This document shows, piece after piece, positions 6,225-14,811 of a stretch of DNA of 33,793 nucleotides (positions within the stretch are counted from its first letter, which is position 1; each line of letters opens with the position of its first letter). The stretch is from a virus: positions 1-33,793 of the IMG/VR virus record IMGVR_UViG_3300037485_001152; one strand, given 5' to 3'. Both the position numbers and the translations under genes were made by a program. The notes below the pieces were generated by a model. That model saw only the letters and a program-made list of their open reading frames with translations. It did no database searches and had not been told where the DNA came from.

Positions 6225-8228
6225 CTATACAGCATAATCATCATCTGAACGACCAAGAAGAACTCCGGATTCTCTTGCTACCACATAGACTTTCTCTGTA
6301 TTATCATACCAAGTGAATGAATAGTCTCCATTGCCTATACTGGATGTAGTAGCTAATTTCTTATCATCTGCCGTTCTTAGTAATTGAAGTTCGACTGTTC
6401 CACCAGCACTTCCAGCCACTGATCCTGTAACAGAGAAGGTATTGGAGTGATAAGTGTAGTTCATGTCCAGCCCTATTACTTCCAAGCCCCACGGCGACGC
6501 CGACGGATTGAATGAACCCATAATCGCTAGAGATCTGGTCAATGATAGATCATATTTTCCTGTCGTTGGATCATCCTTAAATTTCTTAGAGATATCTGTA
6601 ACATCAGAATTAAAACGACGTATTGACATGAAGCTCAGATCCATGATGGTCGAATATTGATTATTGATTCTAAAATTACCAGCACCTTCAGAGCTGAATT
6701 TAGACAATGTAGCATATGGTCTAGGCATGGACTCGTTTGCGTCAGCCCTCGCCGCTACGAAATTCATTGTAAACATTGATGAATTGAAATAATAGTATGG
6801 ATCTGCGATCTTTATAAGACTCTTCCCAGTTACTTCGAATCCATATATATAATTCCCTGGCCAGGCATAGTGATCTAGAACTGAATTAAAAATAGTATGA
6901 TTATGAGCTCCAGTTCCCTGCGCACTTTTACCTGATGTATAATTGATAATCCAACAAGAACTAAGTGATATATCAATATTGATCAGCGCTCTAGCGCTCA
7001 TCGGCGCCGAATCTAAAGGATGAAATAAATCAAAGTCTAGCGTATTCTTACCACGATTAAGACTTAAAGTAGGTATAAAATTCTGAGAGTTAGGTCCGAC
7101 TAAGTTAGTCGCCACCTCGCCGTCAGCCAATGTACTCCATGAACCAGATGTTGAAGAACCTATACGATAATAATAATATGCATAGAGCCGCTCAATCGCA
7201 TTCCATAACATGTTTAAGGACGATGATTGTGCAGTAATAGTTCCTGGCTCTTCAATATAGAAATCTACTGAGGTTCTTCCATAAGACGACGTAGATAGAC
7301 CGAATTGTGATGTAGCTATTGGAGCTACACAGATAGAATTGAATACAGTGCTAGTAGCGGCTTCATTATATTCATAGGTCACTACTAGATGAGCACTAGG
7401 ATGCTGATATCTAGCCGCAGAAGCCCAGTAATATAGACTATGAGTAGTTGCTGTATCGAATGACATTGATCCAGAGAAACAATTGAATCTAAGAATATCA
7501 TAGGTATCTGAAGCTAAAGTACTGATTACAGTACCTGTTGTCTGTATAGCTGAATCTATTGACAAAGAAGCGCTGAAATTTGTCGTGGATGCCACGCCTG
7601 CTTCATTACCTTCAAATTGAATAAAAGCACCTTTATATGACTTACTAGCTTCTGTTAGATAAGTGTCTAGCGCTGGAAATACACATTGTGCTGTTGCAGG
7701 CTTACTAGTTGGTAATGTGCCTGTCATTGTTGTAAGAGGAAGATAGATAGTCTTTATCTTGGTAGCACTAGTGTCATCATAATCATATGTGATTATCAAT
7801 TCAGCTGATATGTTATTAAAAGCCGGAGGCCCTGTACCAGTGGTACTTCTAAGAACTTGAAGATCAGCTGTCATTGATGTACCTGACCAGTTACTAGTAA
7901 AATAAGATGTAATATCTGTCTGAGAATAAAAAGAATAATTCTCAGCGGGGGCAATATTTGGAATTGCAGTTGGTAACACATAATTGGTATCAGCTGAATA
8001 TGCAGCTGTACCTAGTTTGAATTTAGTATTTGTTGTAAATACCATAGCAGCTGGAATGCCAGTGCCATAGCATGTCCTATAATCCCATCTTACTACAACT
8101 GACTTGAAGGCAATAATGGTTTCTGGAATAGCAACTACAATCTGAGATAAGTTCGTTAATACGTTATTAGCTATTTGCGCTGTATATAAAGGAAAAGCAT
8201 ATCTGATTGTTTTAGTGCGAGTTGTCAT
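6225..8228 (-). CDS. Large beta-rich tail/fibre structural protein
   Basis: The protein has 667 residues, rich in Ser, Thr, Tyr and alternating hydrophobic strands, with at least two related internal blocks (RYAFPLYTA... and KTIYLPLTTMTG...), each ending in an (A/H)LVVTYEY or ELIITYDYD strand. The C-terminal 70 residues (SVTGSVAGSAGGTVELQLL...) look like a small carboxypeptidase-regulatory or Ig-type sandwich. It lies 10 nt upstream of the repeat fibre gene. It is probably a virion surface appendage involved in receptor contact. No enzymatic motif seen. The assignment is inferred from composition and position. Confidence 0.75.
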   Translation of the reverse strand: MTTRTKTIRYAFPLYTAQIANNVLTNLSQIVVAIPETIIAFKSVVVRWDYRTCYGTGIPAAMVFTTNTKFKLGTAAYSADTNYVLPTAIPNIAPAENYSFYSQTDITSYFTSNWSGTSMTADLQVLRSTTGTGPPAFNNISAELIITYDYDDTSATKIKTIYLPLTTMTGTLPTSKPATAQCVFPALDTYLTEASKSYKGAFIQFEGNEAGVASTTNFSASLSIDSAIQTTGTVISTLASDTYDILRFNCFSGSMSFDTATTHSLYYWASAARYQHPSAHLVVTYEYNEAATSTVFNSICVAPIATSQFGLSTSSYGRTSVDFYIEEPGTITAQSSSLNMLWNAIERLYAYYYYRIGSSTSGSWSTLADGEVATNLVGPNSQNFIPTLSLNRGKNTLDFDLFHPLDSAPMSARALINIDISLSSCWIINYTSGKSAQGTGAHNHTIFNSVLDHYAWPGNYIYGFEVTGKSLIKIADPYYYFNSSMFTMNFVAARADANESMPRPYATLSKFSSEGAGNFRINNQYSTIMDLSFMSIRRFNSDVTDISKKFKDDPTTGKYDLSLTRSLAIMGSFNPSASPWGLEVIGLDMNYTYHSNTFSVTGSVAGSAGGTVELQLLRTADDKKLATTSSIGNGDYSFTWYDNTEKVYVVARESGVLLGRSDDDYAV

Positions 8229-8241
8229 GTAAACCTCATTG

Positions 8242-8250
8242 ATAAGTATG
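8242..8250 (-). promoter_or_regulatory. CATACTTAT motif upstream of 8228 gene
   Basis: The minus strand reads CATACTTAT 13 nt before the start codon of the 667-aa gene, directly after the terminator at 8283-8307. It is a member of the recurring TATACTTAT set. Confidence 0.45.
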
Positions 8251-8282
8251 GAGTCCTAGTAAGAAGCTTCTGCGTAAAGAAA

Positions 8283-8307
8283 AGCCACCCTGGAATGCAG
8301 AGTGGCT
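8283..8307 (-). terminator. Terminator after the fibre-paralogue genes
   Basis: On the minus strand AGCCACTCT and AGGGTGGCT pair with one mismatch around a 7-nt loop and are followed by TTTCTTT. It separates the 8337 gene from the 6225-8228 gene. Confidence 0.8.
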
Positions 8308-8336
8308 CAGTAACTGGACCTATGCTAAGCACAGAT

Positions 8337-8891
8337 CTAGCCCTCAACGATTACAAGAGTTCCAGCTGCTATTCTAGGAATCATTCCTTGAACAGGCACA
8401 AAAGAGACTGGAGGATCGGTAAATGTACCCCAATATAAGATCTTACCTGGTCCTGTTGACTCGGTACCGATAGCCCAATAGAATATTTCCTGGCCAGGTG
8501 TGTCAATGATCGCTGAAGGTAGTTGAATATTCACAGTAGGAAATACTATATCATTAATATTACTAACCTGGGAATCGATGATAGACCATTCAGCAGAACT
8601 TCTAGGAATGGCTACTCTATGATATCCGTCATATGTTGCTTCAACTACACCGTATGATAATCCATTGATATCTACTTTAGTGACATCCTGAGTTAATCTT
8701 TCAAGACCAGCCTCGACAGTAGGCTTACTATCGTGAATAATATCCGTCCCATATAAACCAATATATACATTACCAGCTGAGGCCGATCCTGTAATGGGTC
8801 CGCCTGAACCCTCATATTGATACAGGCCCAATGATTCATTATTGAATATTAATGACAGTAATTCCTGACTGAAGTCTTGTTCAAATGTCAT
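8337..8891 (-). CDS. Virion surface protein, fibre-paralogue C
   Basis: The protein has 184 residues, the third of three related proteins encoded side by side. Shared order: an amphipathic start with LIFNN, a glycine-rich loop, VYIGLYG, a tyrosine/glycine patch (YDGYHRVAIPRS), SAEW, a strand with VFP, and a C-terminal IGTESTGPGKILYWG. The stretch 'LY(I/V)(G/S)L...GYARV' is typical of a small family of phage tail or head surface proteins. It starts one base from the stop of its neighbour. The terminator at 8283 follows. Role inferred. Confidence 0.75.
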   Translation of the reverse strand: MTFEQDFSQELLSLIFNNESLGLYQYEGSGGPITGSASAGNVYIGLYGTDIIHDSKPTVEAGLERLTQDVTKVDINGLSYGVVEATYDGYHRVAIPRSSAEWSIIDSQVSNINDIVFPTVNIQLPSAIIDTPGQEIFYWAIGTESTGPGKILYWGTFTDPPVSFVPVQGMIPRIAAGTLVIVEG

Positions 8892-9374
8892 TTAATCTAC
8901 TCCTAGGACTATTGCGCCTGGTTTATACACGACTACTGTTCCTATTGGAGCATTGAGATTCGCATATAGTGGTGGCCCATTAATATCATACACTACAATA
9001 TTTGTCATTGAGGTAGGCCCTATAGCAATCTTAAGACGATAGAAGGACCATTCAATCCCGACGTCGACCATGTCTGTTATCATTGGAAATCTGACCTCGA
9101 CACGATTCGTAACTGTTATTGTACCTTCAACATTGGATACTAGCCAGTGAGCTTCGTCTCTAGGCATTTCAACACGTGCATAGCCTTCTGGACTTCCGTA
9201 GGTGCCCGTGAAGTCATCATTGCCGTCTGGAGAGTATAGGCTCACAAGTCCAATATATAGACTACCGGTGCTTGGTGTGCCTATAATTCCAGCAGTATCA
9301 CCAAGACCAGTAATTGGTACGTTATTGAAAATCAATCTTAGTTGATCATATTCTAATCTATCAGACTTACTCAT
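8892..9374 (-). CDS. Virion surface protein, fibre-paralogue B
   Basis: The protein has 160 residues and begins MSKSDRLEYDQLRLIFNN, closely matching the neighbour at 9430 (MSKSDSWETDLLNHLFTN). It then has the shared SLYIGL, GYARVEMPRDEAHW and VVYDINGPPLYA blocks. AAAGGAT lies 4-5 nt before the ATG. It sits between its two paralogues. Divergent copies in a row suggest either a heteromeric appendage or successive duplication for binding diversity. Confidence 0.77.
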   Translation of the reverse strand: MSKSDRLEYDQLRLIFNNVPITGLGDTAGIIGTPSTGSLYIGLVSLYSPDGNDDFTGTYGSPEGYARVEMPRDEAHWLVSNVEGTITVTNRVEVRFPMITDMVDVGIEWSFYRLKIAIGPTSMTNIVVYDINGPPLYANLNAPIGTVVVYKPGAIVLGVD

Positions 9375-9403
9375 ATAATCCTTTGATGATAATACCTAGC
9401 AGA

Positions 9404-9420
9404 CTTGTGCTCAGCACAAG
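9404..9420. repeat. Palindrome CTTGTGC-TCA-GCACAAG in intergenic gap
   Basis: A perfect 7-bp inverted repeat lies in the 55-nt gap between fibre paralogues A and B, with the same arms as at 3264-3280. Looser relatives are at 8321-8335 and 9918-9930. It may act as a small transcript hairpin or a recombination point. Confidence 0.6.
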
Positions 9421-9429
9421 CCCCAGGCT

Positions 9430-9870
9430 TCAATCTTCTGTGATTTCGGCGCCCAATGCAGGTATGATAGCAGTAATACCTGTTGTTACAGCAACAGATG
9501 GTGTTACTGCTCCGGAGTATAAGAGCTTTCCAGTGCCACTTGCATCTGTTCCGATACCAAAGTGTGTGACAGTAGTAGATCCACCAGAACAGACTGTGAA
9601 GGTAACCGCATTTGTATTCTTCACTGAGTTGCCTGAGACAGTCCATTGAGCCGCTGAGCGTAGGACAGGAACTCGAGCATATCCTGTAAAAGTAGCTTCG
9701 TCAGAAGACTGATCTCCGGCCTCGGTTGGGTCGGCAGAATGTAGACTGACATATAGATCACCAGCAGCTGCTGATGGTAATAGTCCTTCGGCGTCGCCGA
9801 CTAGTAGTACAGCTGTGTTAGTGAAAAGATGATTTAGAAGGTCTGTTTCCCAAGAATCTGATTTGCTCAT
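9430..9870 (-). CDS. Virion surface protein, fibre-paralogue A
   Basis: The protein has 146 residues with the clearest family pattern of the three: LFTN, AAGDLYVSLHSADPTEAGDQ, ATFTGYARVPVLRS, AAQW, VTHFGIGTDASGTGKLLYSGAV. Single-domain proteins with LY(V/I)(S/A)LH..DP and GYAR are frequent in phage structural regions, where they are annotated as tail or decoration proteins. AAAGGA lies 8 nt before the ATG. It is the first of the three tandem copies. Confidence 0.8.
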   Translation of the reverse strand: MSKSDSWETDLLNHLFTNTAVLLVGDAEGLLPSAAAGDLYVSLHSADPTEAGDQSSDEATFTGYARVPVLRSAAQWTVSGNSVKNTNAVTFTVCSGGSTTVTHFGIGTDASGTGKLLYSGAVTPSVAVTTGITAIIPALGAEITED

Positions 9871-9886
9871 TATGATATCCTTTATA

Positions 9887-9895
9887 GTAAGTATG
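9887..9895 (-). promoter_or_regulatory. CATACTTAC motif upstream of 9870 gene
   Basis: The minus strand reads CATACTTACTATA 16 nt before the ATG of fibre-paralogue A. TTACTATA is shared with the site upstream of the tape-measure gene (about 17635). Confidence 0.4.
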
Positions 9896-9986
9896 TTGCT
9901 AGCATAGATCCAGACCTGAGCACTGTGCTTAAGGCCCTAGACGTGAGTGACTGTCATCATTCTAGACTTAGAACTAATTAGCGACG

Positions 9987-10163
9987 TCAGGCAGAATGCA
10001 TAGGTAATAGCATTCTAGGTCTACCAGCTGGCACTGATAGTCTATTTTCTGGTTGAACTTGCAGATATCTAGTTGGAGTTATGGCGGCTACATGCAGTCC
10101 AAGCACTGCTGAGGAGACTGTCGATATACCTTCTGATAAACAATTGAATTCAATAATGCTCAT
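9987..10163 (-). CDS. 58-aa protein carrying a single degenerate fibre repeat
   Basis: This short frame starts at an ATG with AAAGGAAGAGG just upstream, one of the best ribosome sites in the region, and runs 58 residues. Its N-terminus, IIEFNCLSEGISTVSSAV, matches the end of the repeat array of the 402-aa fibre protein (VIFNCLSEGTSTVETQSNV). The rest (PTRYLQVQPENRLSVPAGRPRML) is basic and proline-rich. It could be a small fibre accessory or a fragment left by duplication of the fibre gene; the intact start signal favours expression. The antisense + frame at 10081-10272 is its shadow. Confidence 0.6.
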   Translation of the reverse strand: MSIIEFNCLSEGISTVSSAVLGLHVAAITPTRYLQVQPENRLSVPAGRPRMLLPMHSA

Positions 10164-10274
10164 AATACCTCTTCCTTTAAGTAGTCATAATGATTATGAT
10201 ACCCTAAGAGATCTCTATCTTCCACTAGCTCCAGGAGCTCTTATAATCAATTCTAGACTTGGGATGAGCTAGCA

Positions 10275-10315
10275 TACGTCTAAGACATTAGGAACGATTA
10301 TAGAGCTATCCTGGC
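10275..10315 (-). repeat. 41-nt dispersed repeat, copy A
   Basis: It matches 17719-17759 at 35 of 41 positions in the same orientation, with a central run AATCGTTCCTAA identical. Both copies lie in gaps between - strand structural genes. Confidence 0.75.
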
Positions 10316-10326
10316 TTAACTGGTAA
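10297..10326 (-). promoter_or_regulatory. Candidate promoter TTACCA-18-TATAAT for fibre genes
   Basis: On the minus strand a consensus TATAAT (10302-10297) lies 18 nt after TTACCA (10326-10321). It would drive the 58-aa gene and the fibre paralogues. The -10 lies inside repeat copy A; the matching position in copy B is TAGAAT. Confidence 0.4.
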
Positions 10327-10540
10327 TGGTCTTAAGAGATATCTCTGTGTCACATAGGGTATACAGTTCTATTTGGTTATCTATTAATAGGTTGTGGAGC
10401 CCTACCATATAGAGGGAGTAAGAGAGTAATAAGATAATCTCTAGAGGATTAAGAGGTGCGTAATGTTTTATACACTGTTCCACATGAGCAGTAGAAGAGA
10501 CGCTCCCCTGTGTCCTATAGTAGTAGCAATAAGATAATGA

Positions 10541-11503
10541 TTAAGGAACTACGGTCTCTTCGGCACACCAGGCTGCTAGATAGAAGGTTCTGCCTGCTGT
10601 AGCTGATTCAGCTTTAAAGGCTATATGATATTGAACTGGAGTATTAGAAACCATACCATTGCTAAGAGACATGTCTTCGCACTCAAAGTCTATAGAGTCA
10701 TAATCTATCCAGATAAATCCAGCTGCTAATGGTGCTGAACCTGGTATTACAATATCGTGATAAGAAGCATTCTTAACATTTGTTATTCTTATTGTTCCTC
10801 CATAGCTAGCATTTTCAGCACTCACTAAGAAATGCCAGGTAATAGGAGCTGTTGAATCAGCCACGTATATCTTTCTAGGACAGAAGATACCATTTTGAAC
10901 AATGTAGGCTAGTGTGGTGGTTGTAGTTGATTTAGAACCACCAGTCTTATCGGCTAATAATGAATTAGCAAAGTAATGTCTTCTGAATGGTTGAACAGCA
11001 GCTTCGAAGACACCGCCAATAGAGCTATAATCGTTACAATCAATTGGTGCTCTAGCCATGACAGTAACTTCTTCAATACCTTTATCGGTATCATTATCCA
11101 GTCTCTTTCTAGGTTCTTCTCTGCATGTTAAACCCACGATCTTCTGAGGAGCAGAGCTAGCATTGGTATAGGTATAAGAGATATTGCTAACAGTTAGGAC
11201 TTTTGTAGCTATTGGTTCAACATAATCATATGAAGACTGAATATTACCAGCGGTATCTTCTTGATATACGGTCCAACGTCTAACTGTTGCTCTTCCATTA
11301 GGTGTTACTCTGAAGTTATAAACACAAGAAGCCCCTACCGCTACTACATTCATAGGAGCATATCTAGGAACTATCACATCACCTTGGCCTAAGGACCAAT
11401 TTAATGAATGCGCTGCGTCATACCATGTAGCACCTCTGACAGCATTTGAACTGGATATAGAAGTATTACTAATCTTAGATGTTTTGAAGGGAACAGATGT
11501 CAT
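10541..11503 (-). CDS. Tail tip/appendage protein, unknown
   Basis: The protein has 320 residues, beta-rich, with no signal or membrane segment. It contains IDFECEDMSLSNGMVSNTPVQYHI, which resembles PVYDEMSFDASNGLV....TPVTIWI in the protein encoded just upstream at 11519, so the two may share a C-terminal beta-sandwich. It lies downstream of the tail-hub candidates and upstream of the fibre genes, so a baseplate or adhesin role is the best guess. No enzyme motif recognised. Confidence 0.72.
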   Translation of the reverse strand: MTSVPFKTSKISNTSISSSNAVRGATWYDAAHSLNWSLGQGDVIVPRYAPMNVVAVGASCVYNFRVTPNGRATVRRWTVYQEDTAGNIQSSYDYVEPIATKVLTVSNISYTYTNASSAPQKIVGLTCREEPRKRLDNDTDKGIEEVTVMARAPIDCNDYSSIGGVFEAAVQPFRRHYFANSLLADKTGGSKSTTTTTLAYIVQNGIFCPRKIYVADSTAPITWHFLVSAENASYGGTIRITNVKNASYHDIVIPGSAPLAAGFIWIDYDSIDFECEDMSLSNGMVSNTPVQYHIAFKAESATAGRTFYLAAWCAEETVVP

Positions 11504-11518
11504 TGATTCATATCCTTA

Positions 11519-12151
11519 TTATGGTGCCGGCCGGCAATATTCTGTAATAACATACTGAGATAGAGTCACGTATTGAAGCGTCGAGGCGACACCTGAGCAT
11601 GCCGCATCTTCAATCCAGATAGTAACTGGTGTTGTTGTGACTAGTGTTGGTACCAGCCCATTGCTAGCATCAAATGACATTTCATCATAGACTGGTTGTG
11701 GCTCAGTGAAGTCTATCATTTGTTCTTTCTGAGCACCAGTCTGGAATGTTCGCCATACATCGTTCTGATCTGTAAAAGTATCAGTCGTGTATGTCGCTGT
11801 AATGCCAGAGACTCTAATGCGCAATGCCGCTATATCACCTTTACTGGACCAGCCAGCAAGAAATACTCTAAGAGAATATGGCACTCCAGTCTCATCCACT
11901 CTAGCATTATATCTTATTGTTGATATGACACCGTATGAGTGAGGATTATTATCAATTGATATCAATCCACCAGTTCCTACGCCACCTTTAGAACACCATG
12001 ATGCTATTACTTGACTTCTAGAATCTGCTATATAGTTGATATTGTTTGCTAGTAGTTTAGACGTGCTAGTTCTCATTGGCAAACCAGAGACTGCTATAGC
12101 TGTTGCCGGCATGCCTTTCATGATACCGCCGTAAAGACTTTTCTGGGTCAT
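11519..12151 (-). CDS. Tail tip/appendage protein, unknown
   Basis: The protein has 210 residues, rich in Ser, Thr, Gly and strands. The start overlaps the stop of the 887-aa gene (ATGA), so it is co-translated with the tail hub. The segment YDEMSFDASNGLV is echoed in the next protein. Position suggests a small tail-tip or fibre-attachment component. No catalytic pattern seen. Confidence 0.72.
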   Translation of the reverse strand: MTQKSLYGGIMKGMPATAIAVSGLPMRTSTSKLLANNINYIADSRSQVIASWCSKGGVGTGGLISIDNNPHSYGVISTIRYNARVDETGVPYSLRVFLAGWSSKGDIAALRIRVSGITATYTTDTFTDQNDVWRTFQTGAQKEQMIDFTEPQPVYDEMSFDASNGLVPTLVTTTPVTIWIEDAACSGVASTLQYVTLSQYVITEYCRPAP

Positions 12152-14811
12152 GCGAATGTCCTTGCTGGAACGAATGTCGCTCCTAATAATACTAAGTCTG
12201 TAGTGTCAGCGATAGTGCAGAACTTCTGTTGGCTGACAGTTTGATTTGAAGATATCTGATATTCTACTGACGCTACTGTGAATAGCGTAGGGTCATCACC
12301 AGAACCGTCGATTACCATTGAGCCACCTGGATTAATACTAGCTATAGCTCCAGTGAAGTATCTAGGAGTATCTACATTAAGCTCCAATATTATAACTTTA
12401 TCTCCTACTACCCATTCCTCTATTGTTGCCCAGCCCTCTATAGGAGTAAGGGTACAGTCATAACTTCCAAGACCTACCGCTGTAACGGGATTAACAACTG
12501 AAGAAGGAGCATATCCAGCAATTCTTGCTTGACTCATTAGCACTATTAGTTCAACATAGCCTTCAAGTGGATTCACTGAGCGTCCTAAGACTATACCTGG
12601 CAAATCAACTATACCTCTTCCACCGTTCTCAGTATCGGGTATCTGACTTACTGTAATACTGACTCTTTCTCCTATTATGCAGTTAACAGCCGTTAGTGGT
12701 AATGTTAGAGTTACAGTGTTATAGCTTCCTCCGAGAACAGAGAACCAGGTCTGTGCCATTCTAACGATATCATTTTGAACATCGATAGCGGCATCGCCAG
12801 TAACAGCATAAGACTTAGGTTTAATGGTCATATCTCTAGGAAGAGGGTTTCTGGATAGAGCAACGCAGTCTCTAGCGATGACTGATGAGCCTAGATACTT
12901 GTCTGTTTCTAGATCATATCCAGTTGACATCAATATTCTATTAACAATACCGTATGGCCCGTGTTCAAAGCCTGGTAACTGTCTTTGAGTTAGATGATTT
13001 GAAGAATCGATTGTGAAGACTGTTGACTCAGTAGGTGCCGCCATCTGGAATGGTATAAGCTTAAATCGGCCATCTGTTGCTATAGAAGGCACTAGCCCAG
13101 CCATCTTACATTCTTCTGTAATGAATTCAGCTAGATTAGCATCCTTAAACCCGCCATAATATCTGTTATTAATCCAGGGAATTCCAGCTGTAATGATATC
13201 AACATTAGCAGTTGTAGTTGTGGTATCGATATGTTGAGTAGTGATGAAGGGCTGACGGCCCGCTGGTGCTTCTACGGGCGCATTAGAGCAGAGATTGGCT
13301 ATGAAGGCGGCTACGTTTACACCTTCGGTAGCGGACGAGTATAAACGGCTTATAGTCAATTCTGGAAGGTAGTCTTTAATATAGGCTCTATTATAGGTTC
13401 TTAATCCTCTATCACTGAAAGCGACAGTAGCAAATCTATCTGTTGTATCGAAATTCAATACAGGCCATGAATGTGTAGCCTCAGGTAGACCATTTAATGC
13501 TGGCCATTTAAGAATAATAGTATCCCCTGTTGTTAGTTCGGTAGTGCCACCAAGATATAGAGTATTAAGTGGTGGGTCTCTTCTCATATCAGCTGATGCT
13601 GGACGACCTAACATACCACGTGGCACCATACCAGCATTTGGTATAATTGCAGTTCTAAGAGAAGTTCTTGACATATCATCAGCGATATCAGAATGTTGAA
13701 GACTGTATATACGATGTTGATCAACTGACTCTACTAAATCTCCAGCCTCGTCACGCATGAAATTAGCAGATGATATGAATGGTTCTAGATATCCTACACA
13801 TGTTGCTTCAAGCCAGTAGTCATGTGGATGGACACCGGTAGTGTATAATAGTGTCCAAGAGCCATTCTCTTTTGGGACTGCTTTAAGGCTTGGTGCTGTA
13901 GTAGTAAGAGGTTCAGACCAACCTGCTGTATAAGCAACTATTGCTGTATTAACGGCATCACAAAAGTCTTCTTGTGTTTCATAGAATCCAGCTGGAACAA
14001 CAACGATGCAATGATCGGATGCGTGACGTGCAGATGATTGCTCATGATTCTGATGACGCCATAAATGAATTCTAGGTGTAGTCTCCACGTGAAAGTTAAT
14101 ACCACGAATACTGAATGGTATAGTCAAATCCTTGGATAGAGTCTGATCGAGTATATTCATTACTCCACCAATTGATATCTCCCAGGTATTAAGACTTCTA
14201 AGTCTAGGTTGCATCTCTACAATACCCGTCCAAACTAGCGTTCCATCACCAGTTTCTCCATCACCATAAGCATAGACATAGGCAGTTAAGCCTTCGATGG
14301 ATGGGCGTCTATTTGTAATTTCAGGACGAACCATCATTTCTGGTGGATCAACATAATGAGACTGAATTTGTGAACCTCTTCGACCACGTGTGATCTCTAT
14401 ATGAGTGTCACCGGTGCCTAGATATACTCCAATACACTCTTGTCCCATATAAACATATGTTCCATCGGTAAGCACTGGAGCAGTAATATCCATGAATGTT
14501 GAATAAGGAGTTATAGATCCTTCAAGATAGGTTGTGATATCCGGCTCTAATGAAAAAGAATTCCCTATAATCCCATCTGAGTCATCAATGATTTCGGCAG
14601 TGAAGCCTTGTTGTGTTAGTTTGCAAGCTGCTGGATCTAGATGTTCTGACCATTTGATTGTAGAAGCATTAAGACCGGCCATGCGGACTCTGCCATCAGA
14701 AGAACTTCCGGCTAGATGATCTGATGTAACGAATTCAATAGGATGACCTGCTATTTCAAGTCTAAAACTAAGACTACCGTTACCAGTTGCTATTACATTC
14801 GAATAAGTCAT
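12148..14811 (-). CDS. Large tail-tip / baseplate hub protein
   Basis: The protein has 887 residues. The N-terminus (SFRLEIAGHPIEFVTSD, then RMAGLNASTIKWSEHLD) resembles the strand-rich first domain of distal tail or hub proteins. The middle has an IGGVMNILDQTLSKD block typical of tail hubs that define a planar axis. The C-terminal 150 residues carry repeated beta modules. It follows the 281-aa gene with a TAATG stop/start and precedes the 210-aa gene with ATGA. It is the second largest block after the tape measure, in the usual hub position. I looked for an intein or peptidase motif and saw none. Confidence 0.75.
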   Translation of the reverse strand: MTYSNVIATGNGSLSFRLEIAGHPIEFVTSDHLAGSSSDGRVRMAGLNASTIKWSEHLDPAACKLTQQGFTAEIIDDSDGIIGNSFSLEPDITTYLEGSITPYSTFMDITAPVLTDGTYVYMGQECIGVYLGTGDTHIEITRGRRGSQIQSHYVDPPEMMVRPEITNRRPSIEGLTAYVYAYGDGETGDGTLVWTGIVEMQPRLRSLNTWEISIGGVMNILDQTLSKDLTIPFSIRGINFHVETTPRIHLWRHQNHEQSSARHASDHCIVVVPAGFYETQEDFCDAVNTAIVAYTAGWSEPLTTTAPSLKAVPKENGSWTLLYTTGVHPHDYWLEATCVGYLEPFISSANFMRDEAGDLVESVDQHRIYSLQHSDIADDMSRTSLRTAIIPNAGMVPRGMLGRPASADMRRDPPLNTLYLGGTTELTTGDTIILKWPALNGLPEATHSWPVLNFDTTDRFATVAFSDRGLRTYNRAYIKDYLPELTISRLYSSATEGVNVAAFIANLCSNAPVEAPAGRQPFITTQHIDTTTTTANVDIITAGIPWINNRYYGGFKDANLAEFITEECKMAGLVPSIATDGRFKLIPFQMAAPTESTVFTIDSSNHLTQRQLPGFEHGPYGIVNRILMSTGYDLETDKYLGSSVIARDCVALSRNPLPRDMTIKPKSYAVTGDAAIDVQNDIVRMAQTWFSVLGGSYNTVTLTLPLTAVNCIIGERVSITVSQIPDTENGGRGIVDLPGIVLGRSVNPLEGYVELIVLMSQARIAGYAPSSVVNPVTAVGLGSYDCTLTPIEGWATIEEWVVGDKVIILELNVDTPRYFTGAIASINPGGSMVIDGSGDDPTLFTVASVEYQISSNQTVSQQKFCTIADTTDLVLLGATFVPARTFA

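Larger units (their letters stand above)
10164..10540. other. 377-nt gap without a convincing gene
   Basis: The longest minus-strand frame here is 30 codons with no ribosome site. The gap holds the palindrome TCATAAT-G-ATTATGA (10185-10199), the perfect palindrome AGCTCCTGGAGCT near 10228, one copy of a 41-nt dispersed repeat (10275-10315) and a possible promoter (10297-10326). It looks like a regulatory or eroded region between the tail tip and fibre genes. Confidence 0.6.

Noticed and set aside
10081-10272. + strand 63-aa frame in the fibre gap
   Set aside because: It runs antisense to the 58-aa minus gene, which has a strong ribosome site and fibre homology; the + frame has neither.
10164-10540. 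30-codon minus frame starting near 10410
   Set aside because: No ribosome site, no overlap with neighbours and no recognisable composition.
12148-14811. Intein or peptidase domain in the 887-aa tail protein
   Set aside because: No conserved splice-junction Cys/Ser...HN pair or catalytic triad pattern was visible.
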